Source: Rhizobiales bacterium CCH10-E5 (GTDB taxonomy: Bacteria > Pseudomonadota > Alphaproteobacteria > Rhizobiales > Beijerinckiaceae). Taken from it: a DNA stretch of 64,000 nucleotides. The position numbers and the translations under genes were made by a program. The DNA is taken from positions 24,523 through 88,522 of the forward strand of contig LSIG01000183.1 in assembly GCA_001556125.1 (NCBI GenBank), given 5' to 3'. Under the pieces are notes generated by a model. It was not told the origin of the DNA. It did not search any database and saw only the letters and a program-made list of their open reading frames with translations. Below are positions 33,575 to 42,492 of this stretch, piece by piece. The stretch's first letter is position 1, and each line of letters begins with the position of its first letter.

Positions 33575-35164
33575 CTAAGGCCGGATCTCGACCGTTTCGG
33601 TGAGGCGGATCATCTCGAAGTCCGAGATCAGGATGGCGAGCTCGACGCTCCAGCGGCCGGGGCGCGGCAGGCTGAGACCCTCGATCTGCCAGACACCATC
33701 GGTGCCGCGAATCGCTGGGCGCTCGATCGCCTCGATGCCGGCGGCCGCGTTGGCGAAGGAGAGCGAGAGCTCCTTCGCCGGCAGCGGTCCGAATTCGCCG
33801 TTCATCAGCACGATCGCGATGGCGACGGGGCCGGCGCGACCCGGCGTCAGGGTGACGTCGGCCATTGCGGTAAGCGTGTGGATATGGATGGTCGCCGGCT
33901 GGGCGGCCGCGATGGCGAGCGCCCGCGGCGGCGGCGTGAAGCGCCAGAGCGCCGCGGTGCCGAAGATCGCAAGCATCAGGGCGAGTTCGACGGCGACGAT
34001 GCGCGCCAGAACGCGGCCAGCGGCCAGCCGCCCGGCCTCGACCTGGGATGTCAGCCGCCAGCGGTTGAAGGCGGCAAGCCCCAGCACGAGCGCGACCAGC
34101 CCGAGCTTGGCGAGGAGCACGGCGCCATAATTCGTCTCGATCAGCGCGGCGGGCCGCTCGACCTGCACCACCGCGAGCACGAGCCCGCTGCCGAGAAGCA
34201 TCGCGATGACGGCGGGGATGCGCGAGGAAAAGCGCCGCAGCGTCGCGGCGGCGTCTGGCTTGTTCAGGGCTTTGGCCAGTGGCAGCAGGGCGCCGGCCCA
34301 GAGCGCGACGCCGGCCACGTGCAGGAACACCGCCGGCCGCATCAGCGCCTGCGGGCTGGCGGCGCTGGCATGGCCGCTCGACGCCAGGGCGAGACCCGCA
34401 AGGCCGACGCCCAAGAGGCCGGCGATGCGCCCTGCCAGCCCTGCCGACCGCAGCGCCAGGAACCCGGTCGCCAGCGCGACGGCGGCGATCGCGAGCATCG
34501 ATGCCAGAGTGGTTTCGAGGGCGGCGCGCCAGACGGCTGGCTGGAGGAGCGCGCCTAGATCCGCCCCCAGCGCATCGAGCCCCTGGGCGCCGAGCGATGT
34601 CGGCAACGCGGCCAGGCCTAGCAACAGGGCGACGGAGATGCCGCTCCGCGCCGCGGGCGGAAGCGGACTGACCCAGGCCGCAAAGGCGGCGCCGCCGCAC
34701 CCGATGAACAGCCCGAGATAAAGGGCGATGCGGCTGGCCCAGAGCAGGGCCCGCACGGCGACGTCGGCCTGCGTCTCCGCGATCGGCGCCGTCGCGCTCG
34801 GCGCGCCGATCGAGAACAGGACCGAACCGCCGACGGGGTGGCCATCCGCCGAAACCACACGCCAGCTCAGGACATGCGTGCCCGCCCCGAGCGCCCCGGG
34901 CGCGGAGATGACGAGCGTCTGGTCGCGGAGCTGGTAACGATCGAGCGGCCTCGCCTGCCCGTCAGGTCCGATCAGCCGCAGCGCCAGCGGCGACACCGGC
35001 TCGCTAAAGGTCAGCGTCAGTTCGGACGGGGCTGAAGGAAGCACGCTGCCATCCGCCGGGCTCGCGCCGTTCAGTGCCGCATGCGCGAACGCGCCGCTCG
35101 CCGGGGCGAGGGCAGCGGCAAGCAGTCCGATCAGGACGAGGAAGAGACGCAGGCGAGCGGCCAT
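33575..35164 (-). CDS. CopC-CopD fusion copper protein (YcnJ-like)
   Basis: A 529-residue protein. After a signal peptide (residues 1-27) the mature chain begins with the copper-ligand histidine (HAALNGASPADGS, His28), and the CopC domain ends with VSADGHPVGG, where Asp107 and His109 complete the Cu(II) site. A CopD membrane domain with about eight helices follows. It ends in a second periplasmic immunoglobulin-like region (from about 430). Fusions of this type (YcnJ) import copper in Bacillus. It lies 47 bases after ycnI and 28 bases before PCuAC. Confidence 0.92.
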   Translation of the reverse strand: MAARLRLFLVLIGLLAAALAPASGAFAHAALNGASPADGSVLPSAPSELTLTFSEPVSPLALRLIGPDGQARPLDRYQLRDQTLVISAPGALGAGTHVLSWRVVSADGHPVGGSVLFSIGAPSATAPIAETQADVAVRALLWASRIALYLGLFIGCGGAAFAAWVSPLPPAARSGISVALLLGLAALPTSLGAQGLDALGADLGALLQPAVWRAALETTLASMLAIAAVALATGFLALRSAGLAGRIAGLLGVGLAGLALASSGHASAASPQALMRPAVFLHVAGVALWAGALLPLAKALNKPDAAATLRRFSSRIPAVIAMLLGSGLVLAVVQVERPAALIETNYGAVLLAKLGLVALVLGLAAFNRWRLTSQVEAGRLAAGRVLARIVAVELALMLAIFGTAALWRFTPPPRALAIAAAQPATIHIHTLTAMADVTLTPGRAGPVAIAIVLMNGEFGPLPAKELSLSFANAAAGIEAIERPAIRGTDGVWQIEGLSLPRPGRWSVELAILISDFEMIRLTETVEIRP

Positions 35165-35211
35165 GACAGTTCCCGGCGACCGGGCCCGAGGGCCCGGTCG
35201 CGTGGTTCGGT

Positions 35212-35730
35212 TCACTTCTTGGGGGCGAGCTTCAAGCCCGGAGCCGGGAACTTGTAGTCGTCGGAGACCTTGCCGGCGGCGGGGATCTCGATCCAGCGCT
35301 CGACGCCGCCGCCCTCGCATTCCTGCACGACCGGAATGTAAAGCGTCGTGTCGGGCTTGAGGTCGGTCGTCAGGTAACCGCGGAAAACGAACTCGTCATA
35401 ATGCTCGTCGAGCAGCTTGCCGCCGCTCCAGACTACTTCCTTGACGCCTTCGGAGGTCGGCGTGCCGTAGTAGTCATAGGATTTCGCGTACGCGCCCTTG
35501 ACGGTCTCCAGCGTCCAGCCGGCCTTCGGCATCGGCTTGATTGCGATCACTCCTTCCGGAATCTGCACGCGGACCTTGATGGTGGCGGCACCCTTGCAGC
35601 CATGGGGCACGCGCGCCACGGCCTTGTAAGTCGAGCCGACGGGCGCTGTCTGCGTTTCCAGCGTGACATGGGCGATGGCGGGGCCGGCGATGAGCGCGGC
35701 GAGGGTGGCAAGAACTGTGCGGATCGACAT
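35212..35730 (-). CDS. YcnI family (DUF1775) periplasmic copper-binding protein
   Basis: A 172-residue DUF1775 protein. The signal peptide (residues 1-20) is followed by mature His21 (HVTLETQTAPVGS), the N-terminal histidine that binds Cu(II) in YcnI. The family block RVPHGCKGAATIKVRVQIPE and GWTLE are present. No C-terminal membrane anchor is seen, unlike Bacillus YcnI, so it is a soluble periplasmic form. It precedes the CopC-CopD fusion, as in ycnI-ycnJ type loci. Confidence 0.93.
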   Translation of the reverse strand: MSIRTVLATLAALIAGPAIAHVTLETQTAPVGSTYKAVARVPHGCKGAATIKVRVQIPEGVIAIKPMPKAGWTLETVKGAYAKSYDYYGTPTSEGVKEVVWSGGKLLDEHYDEFVFRGYLTTDLKPDTTLYIPVVQECEGGGVERWIEIPAAGKVSDDYKFPAPGLKLAPKK

Positions 35731-35818
35731 GGGACTGTCCTGTGGGTGACGAGGCCCCGGAGGGCCGTACGATGGCAGTGGGAAAGACGAGGCAGCGGCG
35801 GGCGGGCGCCGTTGCGGA

Positions 35819-36007
35819 TCAGCCGCGCAGCAGCACGGGCAGGATGTGTGACAACACGATCGCGGCGTTGCCGCCGAGCCAGAGCCAGGCGACCTTGAGC
35901 GCCGGTTCGAGCGGAACGGCGCGATCGACCGTGATCAGCGCGACGGCCGCGATCAGCAGACCCGTCGCGAAACACGCACACAGGCGCGTCAGCGGATGGA
36001 GGGGCAT
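35819..36007 (-). CDS. small two-helix membrane protein
   Basis: A predicted 62-residue protein with two hydrophobic helices (CACFATGLLIAAVALITV and KVAWLWLGGNAAIVLSHILP). No family is recognised. It is in the same direction as and 88 bases upstream of the ycnI gene, so it is probably in the copper operon. The ATG at 36007 lacks a clear ribosome site, leaving the start uncertain. Confidence 0.5.
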   Translation of the reverse strand: MPLHPLTRLCACFATGLLIAAVALITVDRAVPLEPALKVAWLWLGGNAAIVLSHILPVLLRG

Positions 36008-36128
36008 GGAGGGTGTCCGTGCTGCTCGGCACGGCTGCAGGTCATGATCGCGGGGGATCAGCCTGCGCCGGCCTTGGTCCGGGGGCATGAAGGCCAGCGG
36101 GCATCCTGGCGGATGCGCGCGGGCGAAA

Positions 36129-36527
36129 TCAGGCCACGGACGGCGGCGCGCGCGGATTGGCCGGCGAACGGCCGGCGACATAGCCCTGCGGTGCGTCGAG
36201 ATGGCGCGCGAAGGCCACGAGATCGACGGGGCGGTGGATGACCGGCAGGAAACTCGCGGCCGGCGCGGGCAGGCCGCCGCCCGTGAGGGCACAGCCGATC
36301 ACGCAGCAGCTGGTCCGGTCATGCTGGGCTGCGCCCTGGTCGGACGCCGAGGGTGCCGGCATTTCGCCCGGCGCACAGAGCGCCAGAGCCAGCGACCGGT
36401 CGAGGCTCGTGCTCGCGGCATGGGCGCCGGAGGCCAGCCCGGTGAACAACGCCTGCAGCACGAGCAGATAGGCCGCGATGATCGCGACCCAACGGCGAGA
36501 TGCTTCGCTCTGGCGGAATGCGGACAA
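36129..36527 (-). CDS. small exported or anchored cysteine-containing protein (DUF2946-like)
   Basis: A 132-residue protein with an N-terminal hydrophobic segment ([20 protein letters not shown]) and a central SCCVIGCAL cluster preceded by His, loosely like DUF2946 proteins found in copper loci. No ATG fits; TTG 36527 has GGGAGA upstream and places the hydrophobic segment as a signal or anchor. It is the first gene of the minus-strand copper/ABC operon, divergent from the CobW-like gene. The function is unknown; cysteines suggest metal binding. Confidence 0.6.
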   Translation of the reverse strand: MSAFRQSEASRRWVAIIAAYLLVLQALFTGLASGAHAASTSLDRSLALALCAPGEMPAPSASDQGAAQHDRTSCCVIGCALTGGGLPAPAASFLPVIHRPVDLVAFARHLDAPQGYVAGRSPANPRAPPSVA

Positions 36528-36626
36528 GGACGGGTCTCCCGGCTCGCTTCCTAGCACCGGGGCGGCGTCTGTCAAAGAGGCGGGGCTGCGGCGGCTTGTC
36601 CACCGGGGCCGTTGACAACCGAGTAA

Positions 36627-36641
36627 TGTTATACTGTAACA
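36627..36641. promoter_or_regulatory. Zur-like operator
   Basis: TGTTATACTGTAACA is a 15-base dyad (arms TGTTA/TAACA) resembling alphaproteobacterial Zur boxes of the TGTTATANTATAACA type. It stands in an AT-rich island 32 bases before the CobW-like ATG, with a TTGACA at 36612-36617. COG0523 metallochaperones are often zinc-repressed, which supports the call. It may also affect the divergent minus-strand operon starting at 36527. Confidence 0.7.
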
Positions 36642-36673
36642 AAATTCGACGATCACTCCTGGGACTGCCCGCC

Positions 36674-37900
36674 ATGACCGAGGCCCTGTTCATCGACCGC
36701 CGCCTGCCCGTGACCGTGCTTTCCGGCTTCCTCGGCGCCGGCAAGACGACCCTGCTGAACCACATTCTCAACAACCGCGAGGGCAAGCGCGTCGCGGTGA
36801 TCGTCAACGACATGAGCGAGGTCAATATCGACGCCGACCTGGTGCGCGAGGGCGGGGCAGGGCTGTCGCAGACCGAAGAGAAGCTCGTCGAGATGAGCAA
36901 TGGCTGCATCTGCTGCACGCTGCGCGACGATCTGCTGAGCGAGGTGCGCCGGCTCGCGGCCGAGAAGCGCTTCGACTACCTGCTGATCGAGGGCACGGGC
37001 ATCGCCGAGCCCTTGCCGATCGCGGCGACCTTCTCCTTCCGCGACGAGGACGTCCAGTCGCTGGACGATGTCGCGCGGCTCGACACGATGGTCACCGTCG
37101 TCGACGCGCTCAACCTGTTGGCCGATTACGACAGCCGCGACTTTCTGGCCGACCGCGGCGAGACGGCGGGCGAGGGCGATGGCCGCACGCTGGTCGATCT
37201 CCTGGTCGAGCAGATCGAGTTCGCCGACGTGGTCGTCATCAACAAGATCGGCGAGGCCACGCCCGAGCAGCGCGAGAAGGTCCGGCAGGTCGTACGCGGA
37301 TTGAACGGCGATGCCCGGATCGTCGAAGCCGATTTCGGCCGCGTGCCGCTGGCCGCCGTGCTCGACACCAGGCTCTACAGCGAGGAACGCTCGCAGGAGC
37401 ATCCGCTCTGGCACAAGGAACTGTTCGGCTTCAAGGATCACGTCCCGGAGACGGAGGAATACGGCATCCGCTCCTTCGTCTACCGGGCCCGCCGCCCGTT
37501 TCACCCGCGCAAGCTCTACGATCTCCTGGAGCAACGCCTGCCAGGTGTGATCCGCGCCAAGGGCCATTTCTGGCTGGCGACGCGGCCGCGCTGGGTGGGG
37601 GAGTATTCGCTCGCCGGCCGCATCACCCGCACCGAGGGCATGGGCAGCTGGTGGGCGGCGGTGCCCAAGGAGCGCTGGCCGCGCTCGGAGGAATTCGTCT
37701 CGCTGATGCGCAGGCACTGGTCGCCGACCTGGGGCGACCGGCGCCAGGAACTGGTCTTCATCGGCACGCAGGAGATGGACGAGGCGGCCATCCGCGCGAT
37801 GCTCGACGCCTGCCTTACCGGCAGCGCTGCAACCGGCATGACGCAGTCCCTCCTCGCGCTCGAGGATCCCTTCCCGGCCTGGGACCGGCAGGCCGCGTAA
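36674..37900 (+). CDS. COG0523 (CobW/ZigA-like) GTP-binding metallochaperone
   Basis: A 408-residue GTPase. Walker A is [16 protein letters not shown] (residues 17-32), the metal-binding CXCC motif is [11 protein letters not shown] (Cys78, Cys80, Cys81), the guanine motif NKIG follows, and a CobW C-terminal domain fills the last 100 residues. COG0523 members deliver zinc, cobalt or nickel to target enzymes. The Zur-like box upstream points to a zinc-starvation chaperone (ZigA/YeiR type), whereas the B12 riboswitch just downstream belongs to the next operon. The start ATG 36674 is the first good one after the box. Confidence 0.92.
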   Translation: MTEALFIDRRLPVTVLSGFLGAGKTTLLNHILNNREGKRVAVIVNDMSEVNIDADLVREGGAGLSQTEEKLVEMSNGCICCTLRDDLLSEVRRLAAEKRFDYLLIEGTGIAEPLPIAATFSFRDEDVQSLDDVARLDTMVTVVDALNLLADYDSRDFLADRGETAGEGDGRTLVDLLVEQIEFADVVVINKIGEATPEQREKVRQVVRGLNGDARIVEADFGRVPLAAVLDTRLYSEERSQEHPLWHKELFGFKDHVPETEEYGIRSFVYRARRPFHPRKLYDLLEQRLPGVIRAKGHFWLATRPRWVGEYSLAGRITRTEGMGSWWAAVPKERWPRSEEFVSLMRRHWSPTWGDRRQELVFIGTQEMDEAAIRAMLDACLTGSAATGMTQSLLALEDPFPAWDRQAA

Positions 37901-38000
37901 GCCATGCGCGATCTCGAAAAGACCGGGCGCCGCGCCGCGCCCGCGACCGCCTGCGACATTCTGTCTTGCGGCGCAGCATCCGGCATGCTCTTTTCGCCGC

Positions 38001-38167
38001 GTCGGTTCCCGAGAGGGATCAAAAGGGAATCCGGTGCGCGTCCGTCAGGGCGCAAATCCGGAGCTGCCCCCGCAACTGTCAGCGGCGAGCGACGTTCGAT
38101 CATGCCACTGGGTTCGCCCGGGAAGGCCGGACGCAGCATCGACCCGCGAGCCAGGAGACCTGCCGAC
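38001..38167 (+). promoter_or_regulatory. cobalamin (B12) riboswitch
   Basis: The conserved core is plain: AAAAGGGAATCCGGTG at 38021-38036, then CGGAGCTGCCCCCGCAACTG, GCCACTGG, GGGAAGG, and the B12 box AGCCAGGAGACCTGCC at 38150-38164. GTCGG (38001-38005) can pair with CCGAC (38163-38167) as the closing stem. These aptamers bind adenosylcobalamin and usually repress B12 synthesis or cobalt/B12 uptake genes. The next large gene is a methyltransferase followed by a nickel-class ABC importer. Confidence 0.95.
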
Positions 38168-38213
38168 GTCGTGAAGCCAATCGACCGGGCGGGGTGCCCC
38201 GGAAGGAGCTCTG

Positions 38214-38330
38214 ATGACGGTCGCTCTCCCGCGCGGGCTTGTCGCGCGTCCGGAACGCAACGGCGCCACAGCACCGACCGCTCCCCGCTCGCGGGAGCCC
38301 GGTGACGGATGCTGCAGGAATCAACCCTAG
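38214..38330 (+). CDS. possible 38-residue leader peptide between riboswitch and methyltransferase
   Basis: An ATG at 38214 has the best ribosome site of the region (AGGAG at 38204-38208, 5-base spacing), and is followed by 38 codons ending at TAG 38330. It overlaps the methyltransferase start (38309) in another frame. The peptide is Arg/Pro-rich with no recognisable family. It may be the cistron directly controlled by the riboswitch, with the methyltransferase translationally coupled, or a spurious frame. Confidence 0.4.
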   Translation: MTVALPRGLVARPERNGATAPTAPRSREPGDGCCRNQP

Positions 38331-39112
38331 ACGCCGCGCAAGCGGGTTCGAATTTCGGCCTCAAGGACGAGATTCGTGCCTATTGGTCGAAGCGCGCCGA
38401 GACCTTCGATCTCTCCTACGGCCATAAGATCCGCTCGCGCGGCGAACTCGACGCCTGGTCGCGGCTGATCGCGCGCCATGCGCCGATCGGACCGGGCGAC
38501 CGCGTGCTCGAACTCGCCTCCGGCACCGGCGAGGTCACGCGGGTGCTGCTCGGCTTCGGCTGCAGCGTCGATGCCATCGATCTCTGCGAGCCGATGATCG
38601 AGCGGGCGAAGGCGAAACATCGTGGCTCCGCCGTGCGCTTTCATCTCGGCGATGCCGAGAACACGATGATGCCGGACGCCCGCTACGATCTGGTGATCTG
38701 CCGCCATCTGGTCTGGACCCTCCTCGATCCCCAGGCCGCGCTGGCCGACTGGCTGCGCGTGCTGAAGCCCGGCGGGGCCGTGGTCGTGATCGATGGCGAC
38801 TGGGTCAACCGCTCGCGGCGCGCAAGGCTGCTCCAGCGCCTTTCGCAATGGCTGGATCGCCTGACCGGCGCGCCGCGCCTCTGGGACGAGCAGGCCCATC
38901 AGCGGATCATGCGCGGCGTCTTCTTCCGCGACGGGCTGAAGGCCCCCGCCCTGCAGGCGATGCTGCAGGCGGCGGGTTTCGCCGATATCCGCACCGGCCC
39001 TTTGACGGGCATCAAGCGCCGGCAATTCGCCTCCGCCACCTGGAGCGAGCGACTGCGCCTGCTCGCCACCTATGACGACACCTTCATCCTGTCCGCCCGC
39101 AAACCTCGTTGA
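38309..39112 (+). CDS. class I SAM-dependent methyltransferase
   Basis: A 267-residue UbiE-like methyltransferase. Motif I is VLELASGTGEVTRVLLGFG (residues 60-78), post-I acidic residue in DAIDLCEPM, and motif IV/post IV DLVICRHLVWTL with LKPGGAVVVIDGDW follow. It is the first large gene after a cobalamin riboswitch and its stop lies 23 bases before the ATG of a binding-protein gene. The substrate is unknown. A role in modifying a metal chelator or corrinoid linked to the importer is suggested by context only. Confidence 0.88.
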   Translation: MLQESTLDAAQAGSNFGLKDEIRAYWSKRAETFDLSYGHKIRSRGELDAWSRLIARHAPIGPGDRVLELASGTGEVTRVLLGFGCSVDAIDLCEPMIERAKAKHRGSAVRFHLGDAENTMMPDARYDLVICRHLVWTLLDPQAALADWLRVLKPGGAVVVIDGDWVNRSRRARLLQRLSQWLDRLTGAPRLWDEQAHQRIMRGVFFRDGLKAPALQAMLQAAGFADIRTGPLTGIKRRQFASATWSERLRLLATYDDTFILSARKPR

Positions 39113-39135
39113 AGCCTGGTTCCCGGAGAGCCACC

Positions 39136-40674
39136 ATGACGATCACCATCCTGACGCGCCGTCTGCTGCTCGCGACCGCCCTCGCTTGGCCTTTGGCCTC
39201 CCAGCCGATCTCCGCCCAGCAGGGCGAGCCGGTTCTGCGCGTCGTCGCGCCCTGGGAATACACCTCAAACGATCCGGCCGACACGGGCTTCATCCTCGCC
39301 CGCATGGGGATCGGCGAGACATTGGTCCAGGTGGAGCCGGAGGGGCAGCTCATCGGCGGAGTCGCGGAGAGCTGGCGTGTCTCCGAGGACAAGCTGAGCT
39401 GGCGCTTCAGAATCCGGGCGGGCGCCTCCTTTCACGACGGCAGCTCGGTCACGGCCGATGCCGTCGCCGACAGCCTGAAGACGTCCTTCCGGGGCGAAAG
39501 CCTCTCGGCCGTGCCGCTCGACACGATCACGGTCGAGGGCGACGAGATCGTCGTCCGCACGAAGACGCCTTTCAGCGTGCTGCCGGCTTTCCTCTGCGAT
39601 TACGCCTCGATCGTGCTGGCGCCGTCCGCCTATGGGCCCGATGGCAAGGTGGTCAAGATCGTTGCCACCGGCCCCTACAAGTTGGTCTCGGTCGACGGCA
39701 AGACGACTCTGGAGCTGGAGCGCTTCGAGGGTTATGCGCGTGCCAAGCCCGCCATCGCGAAGGCGCGTTACACGGCCGTGGTCAATGGCGACACCCGCGC
39801 CAATATCGCGATCGCCGGCGATGCCGACCTCATCTATACCCTGGCGCCGGCAGCGATCCCGCGCATCGACGCGGCCGGGCAGACCAAGGTCTCCAGCCTC
39901 ACCATCCCGCGCATCCGCGCCTTGTTCTTCGACAGCGGCCTGCCGCAATTCTCGGACATGCGCGTGCGCCGGGCGATCGCGATGGGGATTGATCGCGACG
40001 GCATCGCCCGCGCGATCCTGCGCCATCCCGACTCGAGCGCGAGCCAGCTCCTGCCGCCGATCCTGTCGAACTGGCACCGATCCGATTTGCCGAAAGTCGC
40101 ATTCGACCCCGCTGCTGCGCGCAAGCTGCTCGACGAGGCGGGCTGGTCCGCCGGCCCCGACGGGATCCGCTCCAAGGACGGCGTGCGACTGGCGGCGAAG
40201 CTCCTGACTCTCGCCAATCGCCCCGAGCTTCCGGTCATGGCCGCCGCGATCCAGGCGCAACTGAAGCAGATCGGCATGGATGTGGCGATCGAGGTCGGAG
40301 CGAGCGGAAGCGTTCCCGCCGCGATCAAGGACGGCACGATGCAGTTCACGCTCGTCGCCCGGACCTATGTCAACGTGCCCGAGCCGATCGCGACGGTCAT
40401 CCCCGACTTCACCCGCGAACGTTCGTCCTGGGGCACGGTGCGCTGGGAGGGGCGCGACCGGATGAAGGCGCTCACCGACGCCTATATCGCAAGCTTCGAC
40501 GAGGCGAAGAAGAGCGAGCTGCGCGGCCAGATCATCCGCCTGATCCACGACGAGGCTCCCGGTGTCCCGGTATCCTGGTTCGAGCACAACGTCGCCGTGT
40601 CGAAACGAGTGAGCGGCGTCGGCATCGACCCCTACGAGATGCGCTATCTGATCGAGCGCATGGCGTGGAAATGA
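39136..40674 (+). CDS. ABC transporter substrate-binding protein, NikA/DppA class
   Basis: A 512-residue SBP_bac_5 protein with an export signal (ILTRRLLLATALAWPLASQP). Family segments include RFRIRAGASFHDGSSVTADA and RVRRAIAMGIDRDGIA. ATG 39136 with GGAGAG upstream is preferred over TTG 39109, which would begin inside the upstream gene. Family members bind nickel chelates, peptides or opine metallophores. The upstream B12 riboswitch makes cobalt or a corrinoid-related ligand a fair hypothesis. Confidence 0.92.
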   Translation: MTITILTRRLLLATALAWPLASQPISAQQGEPVLRVVAPWEYTSNDPADTGFILARMGIGETLVQVEPEGQLIGGVAESWRVSEDKLSWRFRIRAGASFHDGSSVTADAVADSLKTSFRGESLSAVPLDTITVEGDEIVVRTKTPFSVLPAFLCDYASIVLAPSAYGPDGKVVKIVATGPYKLVSVDGKTTLELERFEGYARAKPAIAKARYTAVVNGDTRANIAIAGDADLIYTLAPAAIPRIDAAGQTKVSSLTIPRIRALFFDSGLPQFSDMRVRRAIAMGIDRDGIARAILRHPDSSASQLLPPILSNWHRSDLPKVAFDPAAARKLLDEAGWSAGPDGIRSKDGVRLAAKLLTLANRPELPVMAAAIQAQLKQIGMDVAIEVGASGSVPAAIKDGTMQFTLVARTYVNVPEPIATVIPDFTRERSSWGTVRWEGRDRMKALTDAYIASFDEAKKSELRGQIIRLIHDEAPGVPVSWFEHNVAVSKRVSGVGIDPYEMRYLIERMAWK

Positions 40675-40687
40675 GTCGCATCTCGTC

Positions 40688-41656
40688 ATGGGCGGGCCGG
40701 GCGGCATGAGGACGTTCGGCACCCTCGTCGGTTCGCGCGTGCTGCAGGCGATACTGACGGCCTGGCTTCTGGCCAGCCTCTGCTTCGCTTTCGTCCACGC
40801 GCTGCCGGGCGACACCGCGCTCGCGATCTCGGCGGCGCGCGTCGGCGAGCGCGTTACAGCCGAGACGACGGAACGCGTGCGCCGCGAGGAGGGGCTCGAT
40901 CGCCCTCTCACCGTCCAGTATGTGTCCTGGCTCGGGAGTCTCGCGACGGGCGATCTCGGCCATTCGCTGGTGACGGGCAAGCCTGTCTGGCAAGAAATCG
41001 CCTATCATGGCCGCTTCACGCTCGGTCTCGGCGCGCTCGGCTGGCTGCTCTCCTATGCCCTCGCGCTGCCGCTCGGCATCGCCTGCGGTTTCAGGCCCGG
41101 CGGCTGGCTCGACCGGGGCACCAATGCGCTGGCGGTGGCGCTCGCCTCGATGCCGAGCTTCCTCGTCGGCATCGGCTTGATCTCGCTCTTCGCACTCACC
41201 CTGCGCTGGCTGCCGCCAGCGGGGTTCCGCACCGGCGCGCATATGGTGCTGCCGGCGCTGACGCTGGCGCTGGGGCTGGCCGCCTTCTCGGTGCGGATCA
41301 TCCGCAATGCGGTGGTCGAGGTCAGAAGTGCCTTCTACATGACGTTTGCGCGCATCCGCGGCCGCAGCGCCGGCTCCGCCTTCCTGCATCATGGCGTGCG
41401 CAACGCGGCGATCCCGGTGGCGACCTTCGCCGCCCTGCAATTCGCCTATGTCGTCGACGGCTTCGTCGTCGTCGAGACGCTGTTCAACTATCCAGGCCTG
41501 GGCGAGGTGCTGGTCAAGGCCCTGATCGCGCGCGATGTGCCGATGATCATGGGCGTGGGATTGGTGATCGGGACGATGTATGCGGCCGTGAATCTGCTCG
41601 CCGATCTCGCCTGCATCGGGCTCGATCCCCGACGCCTCAAGGTGGCCGCCGCATGA
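40688..41656 (+). CDS. ABC transporter permease, NikB/DppB-like
   Basis: A 322-residue permease with the DppB-type first helix (VLQAILTAWLLASLCFAFVH), periplasmic segment with LPGDTALAIS, and the EAA loop (SAFYMTFARIRGRSAGSAFL). About six membrane helices are visible. ATG 40706 is an equally possible start. Its stop overlaps the next permease (ATGA). It belongs to the riboswitch-controlled importer. Confidence 0.92.
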   Translation: MGGPGGMRTFGTLVGSRVLQAILTAWLLASLCFAFVHALPGDTALAISAARVGERVTAETTERVRREEGLDRPLTVQYVSWLGSLATGDLGHSLVTGKPVWQEIAYHGRFTLGLGALGWLLSYALALPLGIACGFRPGGWLDRGTNALAVALASMPSFLVGIGLISLFALTLRWLPPAGFRTGAHMVLPALTLALGLAAFSVRIIRNAVVEVRSAFYMTFARIRGRSAGSAFLHHGVRNAAIPVATFAALQFAYVVDGFVVVETLFNYPGLGEVLVKALIARDVPMIMGVGLVIGTMYAAVNLLADLACIGLDPRRLKVAAA

Positions 41657-42492
41657 CGCTGTCCCTTGCGCTACCGGCTTCCGAACGGCCGCGGCGGCGG
41701 CTTGTCTTTCCGCTGACCATCCTGGGAGTCGTCGCAGCCCTGGTGCTCGTCGGTCCCTGGCTGGTGCAGCATGATCCCACGGCCCAGGACCTTCTGAGCG
41801 CTCTGGAGGGCGCCAGCGCGAAGCATTGGCTCGGGACCGATCATCTCGGCCGCGACATCGCGGCGCGGCTGGTGCATGGCGGATCGAGGTCTCTCGGCAT
41901 CGCCGTGCTGTGCGTAGCGGTTTCGACGGGGGTTGGCCTCGCGCTCGGCCTCCTGGCCGCCTATGCCGGCCGCTTCGCCGACATCGCGATCATGCGCCTC
42001 GCCGACCTGATGCTCGCCTTTCCGGGTATCCTGCTGGCGCTGCTGATCTCCGGCTTCCTCGGCGGCGGCGTCCTGCCCATGCTGATCGGCATCAAGCTCG
42101 CGCTCTGGCCGCAATTCGCGCGCATGGCCCGCGCCATCGCCATCGGCGAGCTGGCGCAGCCCCATGTCGAGGCGGCGCGCCTCGCCGGTTTCCCGGCGCT
42201 GACGATCCTGCGCCGCCATGTCCTGCCCCCGGTGCTGCGCCAGACGGTGACGCTGGCGACGCTGGGGCTGGGCGCCGCGATCATGTCGATCTCCGCGCTC
42301 GGCTTCCTCGGGCTGGGCCTGCAGCCGCCGACGCCCGAATGGGGCGCGATGATCAGCGAGCTCTTGCCTTATCTGGCGGAGGCGCCGGTGCAGATGGCGG
42401 CGCCCTGCCTGGCGATCTTCCTCGCCGTGCTCAGCGCCACGCTGCTCGGCCAGGCCCTCGCCGAGCCACCCGCTCTGCCGGAGGAGATGTGA
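41653..42492 (+). CDS. ABC transporter permease, NikC/DppC-like
   Basis: A 279-residue permease marked by HWLGTDHLGRDIAARLVHGG near residue 57 and the EAA-type loop (ELAQPHVEAARLAGFPALTI). The C-terminal ALGFLGLGLQPPTPEWGAMI is characteristic. ATG and stop overlap the neighbours by four bases and one base. Partner of the NikB-like permease. Confidence 0.93.
   Translation: MTLSLALPASERPRRRLVFPLTILGVVAALVLVGPWLVQHDPTAQDLLSALEGASAKHWLGTDHLGRDIAARLVHGGSRSLGIAVLCVAVSTGVGLALGLLAAYAGRFADIAIMRLADLMLAFPGILLALLISGFLGGGVLPMLIGIKLALWPQFARMARAIAIGELAQPHVEAARLAGFPALTILRRHVLPPVLRQTVTLATLGLGAAIMSISALGFLGLGLQPPTPEWGAMISELLPYLAEAPVQMAAPCLAIFLAVLSATLLGQALAEPPALPEEM

Noticed and set aside
37904..38305. Plus-strand frame of 133 codons between the GTPase gene and the methyltransferase
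   Set aside because: It spans the cobalamin riboswitch, whose conserved RNA sequence explains the region.
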